A DNA stretch of 5,209 nt. Source: Candidatus Gastranaerophilales bacterium. GTDB taxonomy: Bacteria > Cyanobacteriota > Vampirovibrionia > Gastranaerophilales > Gastranaerophilaceae. Position 1 is the first letter of the stretch. Each line of letters begins with the position of its first letter. Below the pieces are notes generated by a model. It had not been told where the DNA came from. It saw nothing but the letters and a program-made list of their open reading frames with translations, and ran no database searches. The position numbers were made by a program, and so were the translations under genes. The stretch lies in the NCBI GenBank assembly GCA_944323585.1, contig CALUTA010000112.1, positions 1 to 5,209 on the forward strand. Reading direction: 5' to 3'. Shown piece by piece: positions 1 through 5,209 of the stretch.

Positions 1-76
1 CTTTGCATCGCAACAAAGAGAAAGAAATGTACACAATAAAACTTTCTAAAATTTTATTAAAATAACATACTTTATG

Positions 77-1180
77 CTAAATAACAGCACCGTTTTCAAT
101 TTTGTAAATTTTAACATCCTTCAAAAATTCATCTTCAAAAAGCACTGTGTCAACAGAAGTTATCACAACCTGCGTCGCAGAGGTAATTGATTTTAGCAGG
201 TAATTCTGTCTTATATCATCAAGTTCCGCCAGAACATCATCCAGCAGCAAAACCGGCTCATCCCCTGTTTTGGCTGTTATAATATCAAGTTCTGAAAGCT
301 TTAAGGCAAGAACAACCGTCCTCTGCTGGCCTTGAGAAGCAAATTTTGTCGCTTCATTTTCGTTTATATAGAATATTATATCGTCCCTGTGCGGGCCAAC
401 GCAGGCCTGTGCCCTTCGGAATTCTTCGATTTTTCGATCTTCCAGAGCATGCCTGAATTTTTGCACAATCTCTTCAAGTTCTGTTTCACCTTCCAGAAAA
501 GAGCAGTCATAAACAAGTTTTAATTCTTCGGTTTCGCTTATCGTCTTGTGCTTTTCTCTTGCAATCCGCTCAATTTCAGCTAAAAATTTTATTCTTAAAT
601 AAATTATGTTGCTTCCGGTAATCACAAGCTGTTCGTTTAAAACTTCCAGAAGAGTTTCGTCTAAATTGGCACCCTTTATAAGTTCTTTCAAAAAATTATT
701 TTTCTGAATGCGGATTTTTTCATATTTAGACAGTCTTTCATCATAAGCCGGATACACTTGAGAAATAGCTCTATCCAGCCAGTCCCGCCTATCAGAAGGA
801 TTGCCCCGCAATAAAAGCAGGTCATTCGTTGAAAATAAAACCGTCTTTAATACCTGTTTAAAGTTTTTCGGGGTTGTCTTAAGTCCGTTGACCTTTAAAA
901 CCCTGCTTTTCTCCCTGTTATAAAAATAACTCAACGAAACTGAAGTATCAGCTTTGACAAGTTCAGATTCAATTGAAGCAGATTCCGAGTCGAAATTTAT
1001 TATTTCAATATTATTGGAAGTTCTCGGGCTTTTTAAGGCGGAGAGAAAATAAATACTTTCCAAAATATTTGTCTTCCCCTGGGCATTTTTACCTATAATC
1101 AACACCTTATCTGCGCCAAAATCCAACTCCAAATCTTTGCAATTGCGATAATTTGAAAGTTTTAAAGTTCTCAGTTTCAT
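77..1180 (-). CDS. recF: RecF, DNA replication/repair ATPase
   Basis: RecF is an SMC/ABC-type ATPase that binds single-/double-strand DNA junctions and, with RecO and RecR, loads RecA at gaps. The protein opens with the typical RecF start (MKLRTLKLSNYRN). In numbering from this Met, the Walker A motif GKNAQGKT is at 30-37, and the RecF-type LLRGNPSDRRDWLDR block is at about 123-137. GPHRDD is at 262-267, the ABC signature SQGQQR at 283-288, and Walker B plus D-loop (LLLDDVLAELD) at about 311-321. At 367 residues it has normal family length and no break. An in-frame ATG five codons upstream (1195) gives MYNSG-MKL. I prefer 1180 because the family begins there and a TATAAT lies seven bases upstream of it. 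Neither ATG has a good Shine-Dalgarno. The gene is not beside dnaA, dnaN or gyrB in this window. It diverges from the next gene. Confidence 0.95.
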   Translation of the reverse strand: MKLRTLKLSNYRNCKDLELDFGADKVLIIGKNAQGKTNILESIYFLSALKSPRTSNNIEIINFDSESASIESELVKADTSVSLSYFYNREKSRVLKVNGLKTTPKNFKQVLKTVLFSTNDLLLLRGNPSDRRDWLDRAISQVYPAYDERLSKYEKIRIQKNNFLKELIKGANLDETLLEVLNEQLVITGSNIIYLRIKFLAEIERIAREKHKTISETEELKLVYDCSFLEGETELEEIVQKFRHALEDRKIEEFRRAQACVGPHRDDIIFYINENEATKFASQGQQRTVVLALKLSELDIITAKTGDEPVLLLDDVLAELDDIRQNYLLKSITSATQVVITSVDTVLFEDEFLKDVKIYKIENGAVI

Positions 1181-1186
1181 ACCTGA

Positions 1187-1192
1187 ATTATA
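1187..1192 (-). promoter_or_regulatory. candidate recF -10 box (possible leaderless start)
   Basis: A perfect TATAAT reads on the minus strand and ends six bases before the preferred recF ATG, so the expected transcription start falls on or next to the A of that ATG. I see no convincing -35 hexamer 16-18 bp upstream, and there is no usable ribosome binding site for this ATG (the only AGG is two bases away). If the box is real, the mRNA would be leaderless and the upstream ATG at 1195 would not be in the transcript. The box could also be chance in AT-rich DNA. Confidence 0.3.
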
Positions 1193-1223
1193 CATTAAAC
1201 AAAGGATTATTTATGAATATCTA

Positions 1224-1252
1224 TTGTTAAATACTAATAAGTAATGTAAAAT
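1224..1252 (+). promoter_or_regulatory. sigma70-type promoter for the small gene-pilT unit
   Basis: TTGTTA (1224-1229) and TAAAAT (1247-1252) are separated by exactly 17 bp, close to the housekeeping consensus. The predicted start near 1259 gives a leader of about 22 bases that still contains the GAGGT ribosome binding site at 1271-1275. The site lies between the divergent recF gene and the gene it would drive. The call rests on motif and spacing only. Confidence 0.55.
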
Positions 1253-1280
1253 TAGAATGTGATAGTATAAGAGGTAGAGT

Positions 1281-1532
1281 ATGCTTCCAATTATATCAGA
1301 AGAAACCGCAGCAAAGGTGTTTTCGGAAATTTTCAAAGATATGCCCGGCTGGCGTAAAAAAATGATACATTACATTAAAGACGAAAATCCTGAAATCAAC
1401 ACCGCAATCATTGAGGCTGCAAATAATACTGATTTAGACCCGAAAGCAGTTGCTCTCGGTGCATACATGACATACTTACTTCTGGAACTTGCAATGAAAG
1501 AAGATGACGCATTAATATCTTTTAACGAATAA
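1281..1532 (+). CDS. uncharacterised 83-residue protein upstream of pilT
   Basis: I do not recognise this family. The start is supported by GAGGT (1271-1275), five bases from the ATG, and by the promoter just upstream. The product is small and looks largely helical and cytoplasmic. It has no signal peptide. One hydrophobic stretch near residues 58-71 (ALGAYMTYLLLELA) is short and bordered by charged residues, so a buried helix is more likely than a membrane span. The N-terminal part has a basic patch (GWRKKM, about 23-28). The C-terminal half contains NTDLDPKAVALGAYMTY and ends in an acidic tail. The stop is followed after 37 bases by pilT, with no terminator between them, so the two are probably co-transcribed. 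A role linked to pilus retraction is conceivable from position alone and is not shown by the sequence. Confidence 0.8.
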   Translation: MLPIISEETAAKVFSEIFKDMPGWRKKMIHYIKDENPEINTAIIEAANNTDLDPKAVALGAYMTYLLLELAMKEDDALISFNE

Positions 1533-1569
1533 TAACTATTAACTAAAAATCATAAAAGGCAGGTAAAAC

Positions 1570-2655
1570 ATGGTAATTGAAGAATTATTGGAAAAACTGG
1601 TAAAAGACGGCGGAAGTGACTTGCACATATCAAGCAATCTGCCACCGTCAATAAGAATAGATGGTAAGCTTACCCGTGTAGATATGGAACCGCTTACTCC
1701 TGATGAAGTAGAAAGCCTTCTTTTTCCAATGCTTTCAAACGAACAAAGACGTACACTTGAACAAAATTGGGAATTGGACTTCTCATATGGTATTGAAGGC
1801 TTGAGCCGTTTCAGGGTTAACTTCTACAAAGACAAAGGTAATTATGCCGCAGCCTTCCGTACAATTACAGACAAAGTTCCATCATTTGATCAGCTGGGGC
1901 TTCCTGATATCGTAAGAATTACGGCAGAAAAACCGAGAGGTTTGATTCTTGTAACAGGTCCTACAGGTTCAGGTAAATCAACAACCCTTGCGGCAATGAT
2001 TGACTATATTAACGATACAAAAGCAGAACATATTTTGACAATTGAAGACCCGATAGAATTTGTCCATACTTCTAAAAAAAGTATCGTTCACCAGCGTGAA
2101 CTAGGGATGGATACAAGAAGTTTTGCGAACGCTCTTAAATCAGCACTCCGTGAAGACCCTGATATCATTCTGGTAGGTGAGATGCGTGACCATGAAACAA
2201 TTGCTCTGGCGCTGACTGCAGCAGAAACAGGCCACCTTGTATTTGGAACACTTCACACGTCTTCAGCTTCACAAACTATTGACCGTATTATCGACGTATT
2301 TCCGGAAGGACAGCAGCAACAAATCCGTGTACAGCTTGCAAACTCACTCGTTGCAGTATTTGCACAAACCCTTGTACCGAAAACACTGCCGAACGGCCAG
2401 AAAAAAGGCCGTGTAATGGCTCAGGAAATCATGCTTGTAACGCCTGCAATTGCAAACCTTGTCAGAGAAAGTAAAGCTGCCCAAATTTATTCCACAATTC
2501 AGATGAATACGGGCTTAGGAATGCAAACTCTGGAAATGGCTCTTGCTAAACACTACAAAGCAGGGAATATCACTCTTGAAGATGCTCTTTCTAAAACTTC
2601 AAGACCTGATGAACTGAAACGTATGATTGATTACAATCCGACACCGGCTGAGTAA
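1570..2655 (+). CDS. pilT: PilT, type IV pilus twitching-motility/retraction ATPase
   Basis: PilT is the hexameric cytoplasmic ATPase of the GspE/secretion-ATPase family that powers pilus disassembly (twitching, DNA uptake). The N-terminal PAS-like domain contains GGSDLHISSNLPPSIRIDG (about 14-32). The RecA-like core has Walker A GPTGSGKST (130-138), the Asp box TIEDPIE (157-163), Walker B with DPDIILVGEMRD (196-207, catalytic Glu204) and the His box TGHLVFGTLHT (220-230, His222 and His229). A C-terminal retraction motif reads AIANLVRE (293-300) against AIRNLIRE in classical PilT, followed by GMQTLEMAL (317-325). The length of 361 residues is normal. Lack of the longer N-terminal domain, together with the LHISS start, favours PilT over PilB. 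AGGT at 1561-1564 is a good ribosome binding site. The gene is second in a unit with the small gene before it and is followed by a strong terminator. No pilB or pilC is nearby. Confidence 0.95.
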   Translation: MVIEELLEKLVKDGGSDLHISSNLPPSIRIDGKLTRVDMEPLTPDEVESLLFPMLSNEQRRTLEQNWELDFSYGIEGLSRFRVNFYKDKGNYAAAFRTITDKVPSFDQLGLPDIVRITAEKPRGLILVTGPTGSGKSTTLAAMIDYINDTKAEHILTIEDPIEFVHTSKKSIVHQRELGMDTRSFANALKSALREDPDIILVGEMRDHETIALALTAAETGHLVFGTLHTSSASQTIDRIIDVFPEGQQQQIRVQLANSLVAVFAQTLVPKTLPNGQKKGRVMAQEIMLVTPAIANLVRESKAAQIYSTIQMNTGLGMQTLEMALAKHYKAGNITLEDALSKTSRPDELKRMIDYNPTPAE

Positions 2656-2677
2656 ACTAAGAGAAATTCTTCATACA

Positions 2678-2719
2678 ACAAAAAAGTTCACACCCGATGT
2701 GAACTTTTTTGTATTTTTT
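2678..2719 (+). terminator. Rho-independent terminator after pilT
   Basis: A perfect 15-bp stem pairs 2678-2692 with 2698-2712 around the five-base loop CCCGA. The inner stem is GTTCACA/TGTGAAC, with an A6 run on the left arm and a T6 run on the right. A further T-rich run (2714-2719) follows. It begins 22 bases after the pilT stop. The A-run on one side and T-run on the other would let it work on either strand, but only pilT obviously needs it. Confidence 0.9.
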
Positions 2720-2744
2720 ATTCCTGTTTAATTTATCAGGAATA
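2719..2744. repeat. 8-bp inverted repeat (dyad) between pilT terminator and lysS promoter
   Basis: TATTCCTG (2719-2726) and CAGGAATA (2737-2744) are perfect inverted copies around a ten-base AT-only spacer. No T-run follows on either strand, so it is not an obvious terminator. It lies immediately upstream of the lysS promoter hexamers and could be a protein-binding site or a second hairpin backing up the pilT terminator. The pairing is seen directly; any function is inference. Confidence 0.45.
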
Positions 2745-2760
2745 TACGGTTGATAAAAAT

Positions 2761-2788
2761 TTGAATGCGGATTTGTTTGTGTTAAAAT
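2761..2788 (+). promoter_or_regulatory. candidate lysS promoter
   Basis: TTGAAT (2761-2766) and TAAAAT (2783-2788) are spaced 16 bp apart. The -10 is the same hexamer as in the promoter at 1224-1252. The predicted start near 2795 would give a leader of about 34 bases containing AAAGGA (2814-2819). An alternative pair, TTGTGT (2777-2782) and TATAAA (2801-2806) with 18 bp spacing, is also possible. I see no T-box or other riboswitch, and the leader is too short for one. Confidence 0.45.
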
Positions 2789-2828
2789 TTAAGTACAAGA
2801 TATAAATAAAAATAAAGGAATAAAAATT

Positions 2829-4328
2829 ATGACACAACAGGTTGCAAACGAGCCGAATTCGGCAATAGACCAGATTAGACAAACAAGAATCCAAAAACTT
2901 GCTGATCTTGCTGATAAAGGTGTAAACCCTTATCCTTATTCATTTGACAAAGACATAAACGCTTCAGACTTGCAGGAAAAATACAAAGACCTTGAAGCCG
3001 GTGTCGAAACAGAAGATACCTATTCAGTTGCCGGCCGTGTAATGGCAATCAGAAATTCCGGTATGTTTATCGACCTTATGGATGCTTCAGGAAAAATACA
3101 GATATTTTCACACAAAGAAAACTTGTCTGAAGACCAGTTAAAAATTTTAAAACTTATCGATATCGGCGATATCGTGGGATTTAAGGGGTCAATCAGAAGA
3201 ACCCCCAGAGGCGAGCTTTCAATTAAAGCAACTTCATTAAAAATTCTTTCAAAATCACTTCTTCCGCTTCCTGAAAAATTTCACGGGCTGACAGATGTTG
3301 AAACAAGATACCGCCAGCGTTACGTTGATATGATTGTGAATGAAGACGTTAGAAAAACTTTTGTATTAAGAAGCAAAATCATACAAAAAATTCGTGAGTA
3401 TCTCACAAAACAGGGATTTATTGAAGTTGAAACCCCGATGCTTCACCCTCAGGCAGGAGGCGCAAATGCAAGACCTTTTATCACGCACCACAACACGCTT
3501 GATATGGACATGTACTTAAGAATTGCGCCCGAACTTTACCTGAAAAGGCTTATGGTCGGCGGACTTTCAGAGAAAATTTTTGAAATCAACAGAAGCTTCC
3601 GCAACGAAGGTATCGACATTCGCCACAACCCTGAATTCACAATGATGGAACTCTATCAGGCCTATGTTGATTACAATGAAATGATGGTTTTGACAGAAAA
3701 CCTTATTTCATCAATAGCGCAGGATCTTCTGGGTACAATGAAAATCCCTTACGGCGAAAATATAATTGATCTTACACCTCCGTGGGACAGAAAGACAATG
3801 CTCGGCGCAATTAAAGAATATACAGACATTGATTTCAACAACTGCTTCACAACAGAAGATGCCAAAGCTAAGGCAAAATCAATCGGCATAGATGCCTCAG
3901 AATGCGAAAATTGGGGTCAGGTGCTTGATTTAATTTTTGAAGAAAAAGTTGAACCGCACTTAATTCAGCCTGTACATATTATAGATTATCCGCGTGACAT
4001 TTCACCGCTTGCGAAAGTTCACAGAGATAACGAAAGACTGACAGAACGTTTTGAAACCCGTGTAAACGGCTGGGAAATCGCAAATGCATTCTCTGAACTT
4101 ACGGATCCTATCGACCAGAGAATGAGATTTGAAGCACAGGCCCGTGCAAAAGCTAACGGGGATGAAGAAGCAATGGAAATTGATGAAGACTTTATCTGCG
4201 CACTTGAACACGGAATGCCTCCGGCAGGCGGTCTTGGCATAGGTATTGACAGAATCGTAATGCTTTTGACAAATTCACCTTCAATCAGAGATGTAATCGC
4301 ATTCCCGACATTAAAGAAAAAACAATAA
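2829..4328 (+). CDS. lysS: lysyl-tRNA synthetase, class II
   Basis: LysS is the cytoplasmic homodimeric enzyme that attaches lysine to tRNA-Lys using ATP. The N-terminal OB-fold anticodon-binding domain (about residues 65-140) includes VAGRVMAIRNSGMFIDLMD. The class II catalytic core follows. Motif 1 (about 188-207) includes GFIEVETPML. Next comes the highly conserved GGANARPFITHHN and MYLRIAPELYLKRL region (210-241). Motif 2 (251-275) includes FRNEGIDIRHNPEFTMMEL with Arg258 and Glu260. Motif 3 (467-478) is GGLGIGIDRIVM with Arg475. The length of 499 residues matches the bacterial enzyme and all three motifs are intact. AAAGGA (2814-2819) lies nine bases before the ATG, supporting this start. 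It appears monocistronic, with its own promoter and a terminator downstream. Confidence 0.98.
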   Translation: MTQQVANEPNSAIDQIRQTRIQKLADLADKGVNPYPYSFDKDINASDLQEKYKDLEAGVETEDTYSVAGRVMAIRNSGMFIDLMDASGKIQIFSHKENLSEDQLKILKLIDIGDIVGFKGSIRRTPRGELSIKATSLKILSKSLLPLPEKFHGLTDVETRYRQRYVDMIVNEDVRKTFVLRSKIIQKIREYLTKQGFIEVETPMLHPQAGGANARPFITHHNTLDMDMYLRIAPELYLKRLMVGGLSEKIFEINRSFRNEGIDIRHNPEFTMMELYQAYVDYNEMMVLTENLISSIAQDLLGTMKIPYGENIIDLTPPWDRKTMLGAIKEYTDIDFNNCFTTEDAKAKAKSIGIDASECENWGQVLDLIFEEKVEPHLIQPVHIIDYPRDISPLAKVHRDNERLTERFETRVNGWEIANAFSELTDPIDQRMRFEAQARAKANGDEEAMEIDEDFICALEHGMPPAGGLGIGIDRIVMLLTNSPSIRDVIAFPTLKKKQ

Positions 4329-4335
4329 GAACCAC

Positions 4336-4426
4336 TTTTGTCATCACAAGACCTAAAAGAGTATCAAGTAAAGGCTAAGCAATCAAGCCGTTTAAACATT
4401 CGGATTTTGCCCTCAGGATGACAAAA
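4336..4426. repeat. 91-base extragenic element with 10-bp terminal inverted repeats
   Basis: The element starts with TTTTGTCATC (4336-4345) and ends with the exact reverse complement GATGACAAAA (4417-4426). On the minus strand the right end reads TTTTGTCATCCTGAGGGC, which resembles the GTCATCCTGAG-type dispersed extragenic repeats found in many bacterial genomes (recalled, not searched). It lies in the gap between lysS and the convergent pilin-like gene. It has no coding capacity of note, and I see no clear target-site duplication. It may be a MITE/REP-like element or a decayed copy. The terminal repeats are seen; the family assignment is inference. Confidence 0.5.
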
Positions 4427-4444
4427 TGACTATATAAAGTACTT

Positions 4445-4474
4445 AAAAGCCCGTTTTAAAATCGGGCTTTTTTT
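4445..4474 (+). terminator. Rho-independent terminator after lysS
   Basis: AAAAGCCCG (4445-4453) pairs with CGGGCTTTT (4463-4471) around a nine-base AT loop, and a T7 run covers 4468-4474. It is the only strong hairpin-plus-U-tract in the gap between the convergent genes. On the minus strand the stem is followed by TTTTAAG, so it could also help end the pilin-like gene. It lies about 115 bases after the lysS stop because the inverted-repeat element sits in between. Confidence 0.85.
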
Positions 4475-4525
4475 ATTTACTATTAACATTCCGAACATAA
4501 TTTCCAGGCCTCGGCGCAAACCCGC

Positions 4526-5209
4526 CTAGTAATAAGTAAACTTGTAATTGTCGTTAATAATTCTTGAAGTACACGTAAGCCCAGTACTTTTGACATTGCA
4601 GCTGTAGGAATCATCAACCCCGCTTGGCACAATTGCGTCACCTCTTAACACAAAGGCAAAAATATCTTTGCCGATTGTATTTGGAGGAGTGTCGCCGTTT
4701 ATGTCAGCCAGAAAAACAACTGTCGGGCGGTCGACGTTTACCCCGAAATCTCTTATGACAACTTCGGGCGGGTAAACGTTGATAATAACATTCATGCCGT
4801 CTGCCAGAGTAAACATATAGTTATAAAATTCGGTTTCTTTCAAGTAAGGATATCCACTCAGGAACCAGCTCGGATATCTCCAGCAGCCCGGATCGTTTGA
4901 GCAGACTCTAAGGGTTTTAAAATAAGGTTTATAATACTGAAACGCAAGTTCAGACGCATTATGAGAATAACTTTCAAGAGGCCAGTTGATAGATGAATCC
5001 CTGTCACTGATTACATACAGGGTAACCTGAGAGAGCACTGTATAAATTTTTTGGATAGCAACCGCGCTTTTCTTTTCTTCAATATGCCTTTGAAGCCCTG
5101 TATATGAAAGAGAGGCTACAATTCCAATTATTGCCATAGTGAGCAAAAATTCAGGCAGAGTAATTGCGCAAAAAACAAATCTACAGTTGTTTTTGCAGAT
5201 AAAATGCAA
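4526..5209 (-). CDS. type IV pilin-like/type II secretion pseudopilin, 5' end cut by window edge
   Basis: The reading frame is open to the right edge, where the last codon is TTG. The true start is probably outside, though a TTG start at the edge cannot be excluded. The visible N-terminus (about 227 residues, numbered from the edge) has a class III prepilin signature, A-ITLPEFLLTMAIIGIVASL (about 15-34). The conserved Glu at mature position 5 is Glu20, and a single hydrophobic helix follows. The -1 residue is Ala rather than the usual Gly. The globular part has Cys103/Cys109 and Cys204/Cys213, likely disulfides outside the cytoplasm. A C-terminal block with DINGD (169-173), then PNTIGKDIFAF (176-186), resembles an acidic metal-binding loop in similar pilin-like proteins. 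The products of this family are processed by prepilin peptidase and assembled at the inner membrane. The gene converges on lysS. Confidence 0.8.
   Translation of the reverse strand: MHFICKNNCRFVFCAITLPEFLLTMAIIGIVASLSYTGLQRHIEEKKSAVAIQKIYTVLSQVTLYVISDRDSSINWPLESYSHNASELAFQYYKPYFKTLRVCSNDPGCWRYPSWFLSGYPYLKETEFYNYMFTLADGMNVIINVYPPEVVIRDFGVNVDRPTVVFLADINGDTPPNTIGKDIFAFVLRGDAIVPSGVDDSYSCNVKSTGLTCTSRIINDNYKFTYY

Noticed and set aside
3..65. Open frame entering from the left edge on the plus strand, ending in a stop at 63-65 (contains MYTIKLSKILLK).
   Set aside because: Only about 20 codons are visible, with low-complexity Lys-rich content. It could be the tail of a gene convergent with recF, but nothing in it is recognisable.
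332..523. Plus-strand open frame of 63 codons inside recF.
   Set aside because: It is antisense to conserved RecF coding sequence, with no ribosome binding site or recognisable product.
1232..1243. Small dyad TACT-AATA-AGTA in the spacer of the promoter at 1224-1252.
   Set aside because: The arms are only 4 bp in AT-rich DNA, which is expected by chance, so it is not supported as an operator.
2789..2828. lysS leader considered as a T-box or lysine riboswitch.
   Set aside because: The leader is only about 34 bases, AT-rich and without the needed stems.
4002..4240. Two overlapping minus-strand open frames inside the 3' part of lysS.
   Set aside because: They lie opposite the conserved motif 3 region of LysS and overlap each other in different frames, so they are shadows.
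4504..4528. Short GC-rich patch just after the pilin-like stop with possible GGCG/CGCC pairing on the minus strand.
   Set aside because: The pairing is weak and no T-run follows, so it is not a convincing terminator. The hairpin at 4445-4474 is the better candidate.

Overview
The window is a stretch of AT-rich bacterial chromosome with five protein genes. Four are complete (recF, a small unknown gene, pilT and lysS). One, a type IV pilin-like/pseudopilin protein, runs off the right edge. I see no tRNA or rRNA, CRISPR array, transposase, phage gene or defence gene. The cyanobacteria-like PilT, and a pseudopilin with a C-terminal 'DINGD…PN…G.D.F' block, point to a non-photosynthetic relative of Cyanobacteria (Melainabacteria/Vampirovibrionia, perhaps a gut Gastranaerophilales). 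This assignment is inference from protein flavour only.

Layout from left to right. Bases 1-76 are an AT-rich stretch downstream of recF, with a short hairpin arm cut by the window edge. recF lies on the minus strand (77-1180) and is transcribed leftward. A divergent control region follows (about 1181-1280). It carries a clear TTGTTA-17-TAAAAT promoter for the rightward genes, and on the other strand a TATAAT placed so that recF mRNA could be leaderless. The rightward unit is an unrecognised 83-residue gene (1281-1532) followed 37 bases later by pilT (1570-2655). It is closed by a strong 15-bp hairpin terminator at 2678-2719. An 8-bp dyad and a second promoter precede lysS (2829-4328). Between lysS and the convergent pilin-like gene lie a 91-base inverted-repeat-bounded element (4336-4426) and a GC-rich hairpin terminator (4445-4474). 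The minus-strand pilin-like gene (4526-5209) fills the rest.

Functionally the window mixes housekeeping (RecF for recombinational repair at gaps, LysS for charging tRNA-Lys) with type IV pilus/type II secretion-related functions (the PilT retraction ATPase and a pilin-like protein). The pilus genes are not clustered with pilB, pilC or a prepilin peptidase here, and pilT and the pilin-like gene are in separate, oppositely oriented units. The points most worth a second look are the unknown small gene co-transcribed with pilT, the 91-base GTCATCCTGAGG-type extragenic repeat after lysS, the dyad in front of lysS and the possible leaderless start of recF. I found no convincing novel multi-gene system.
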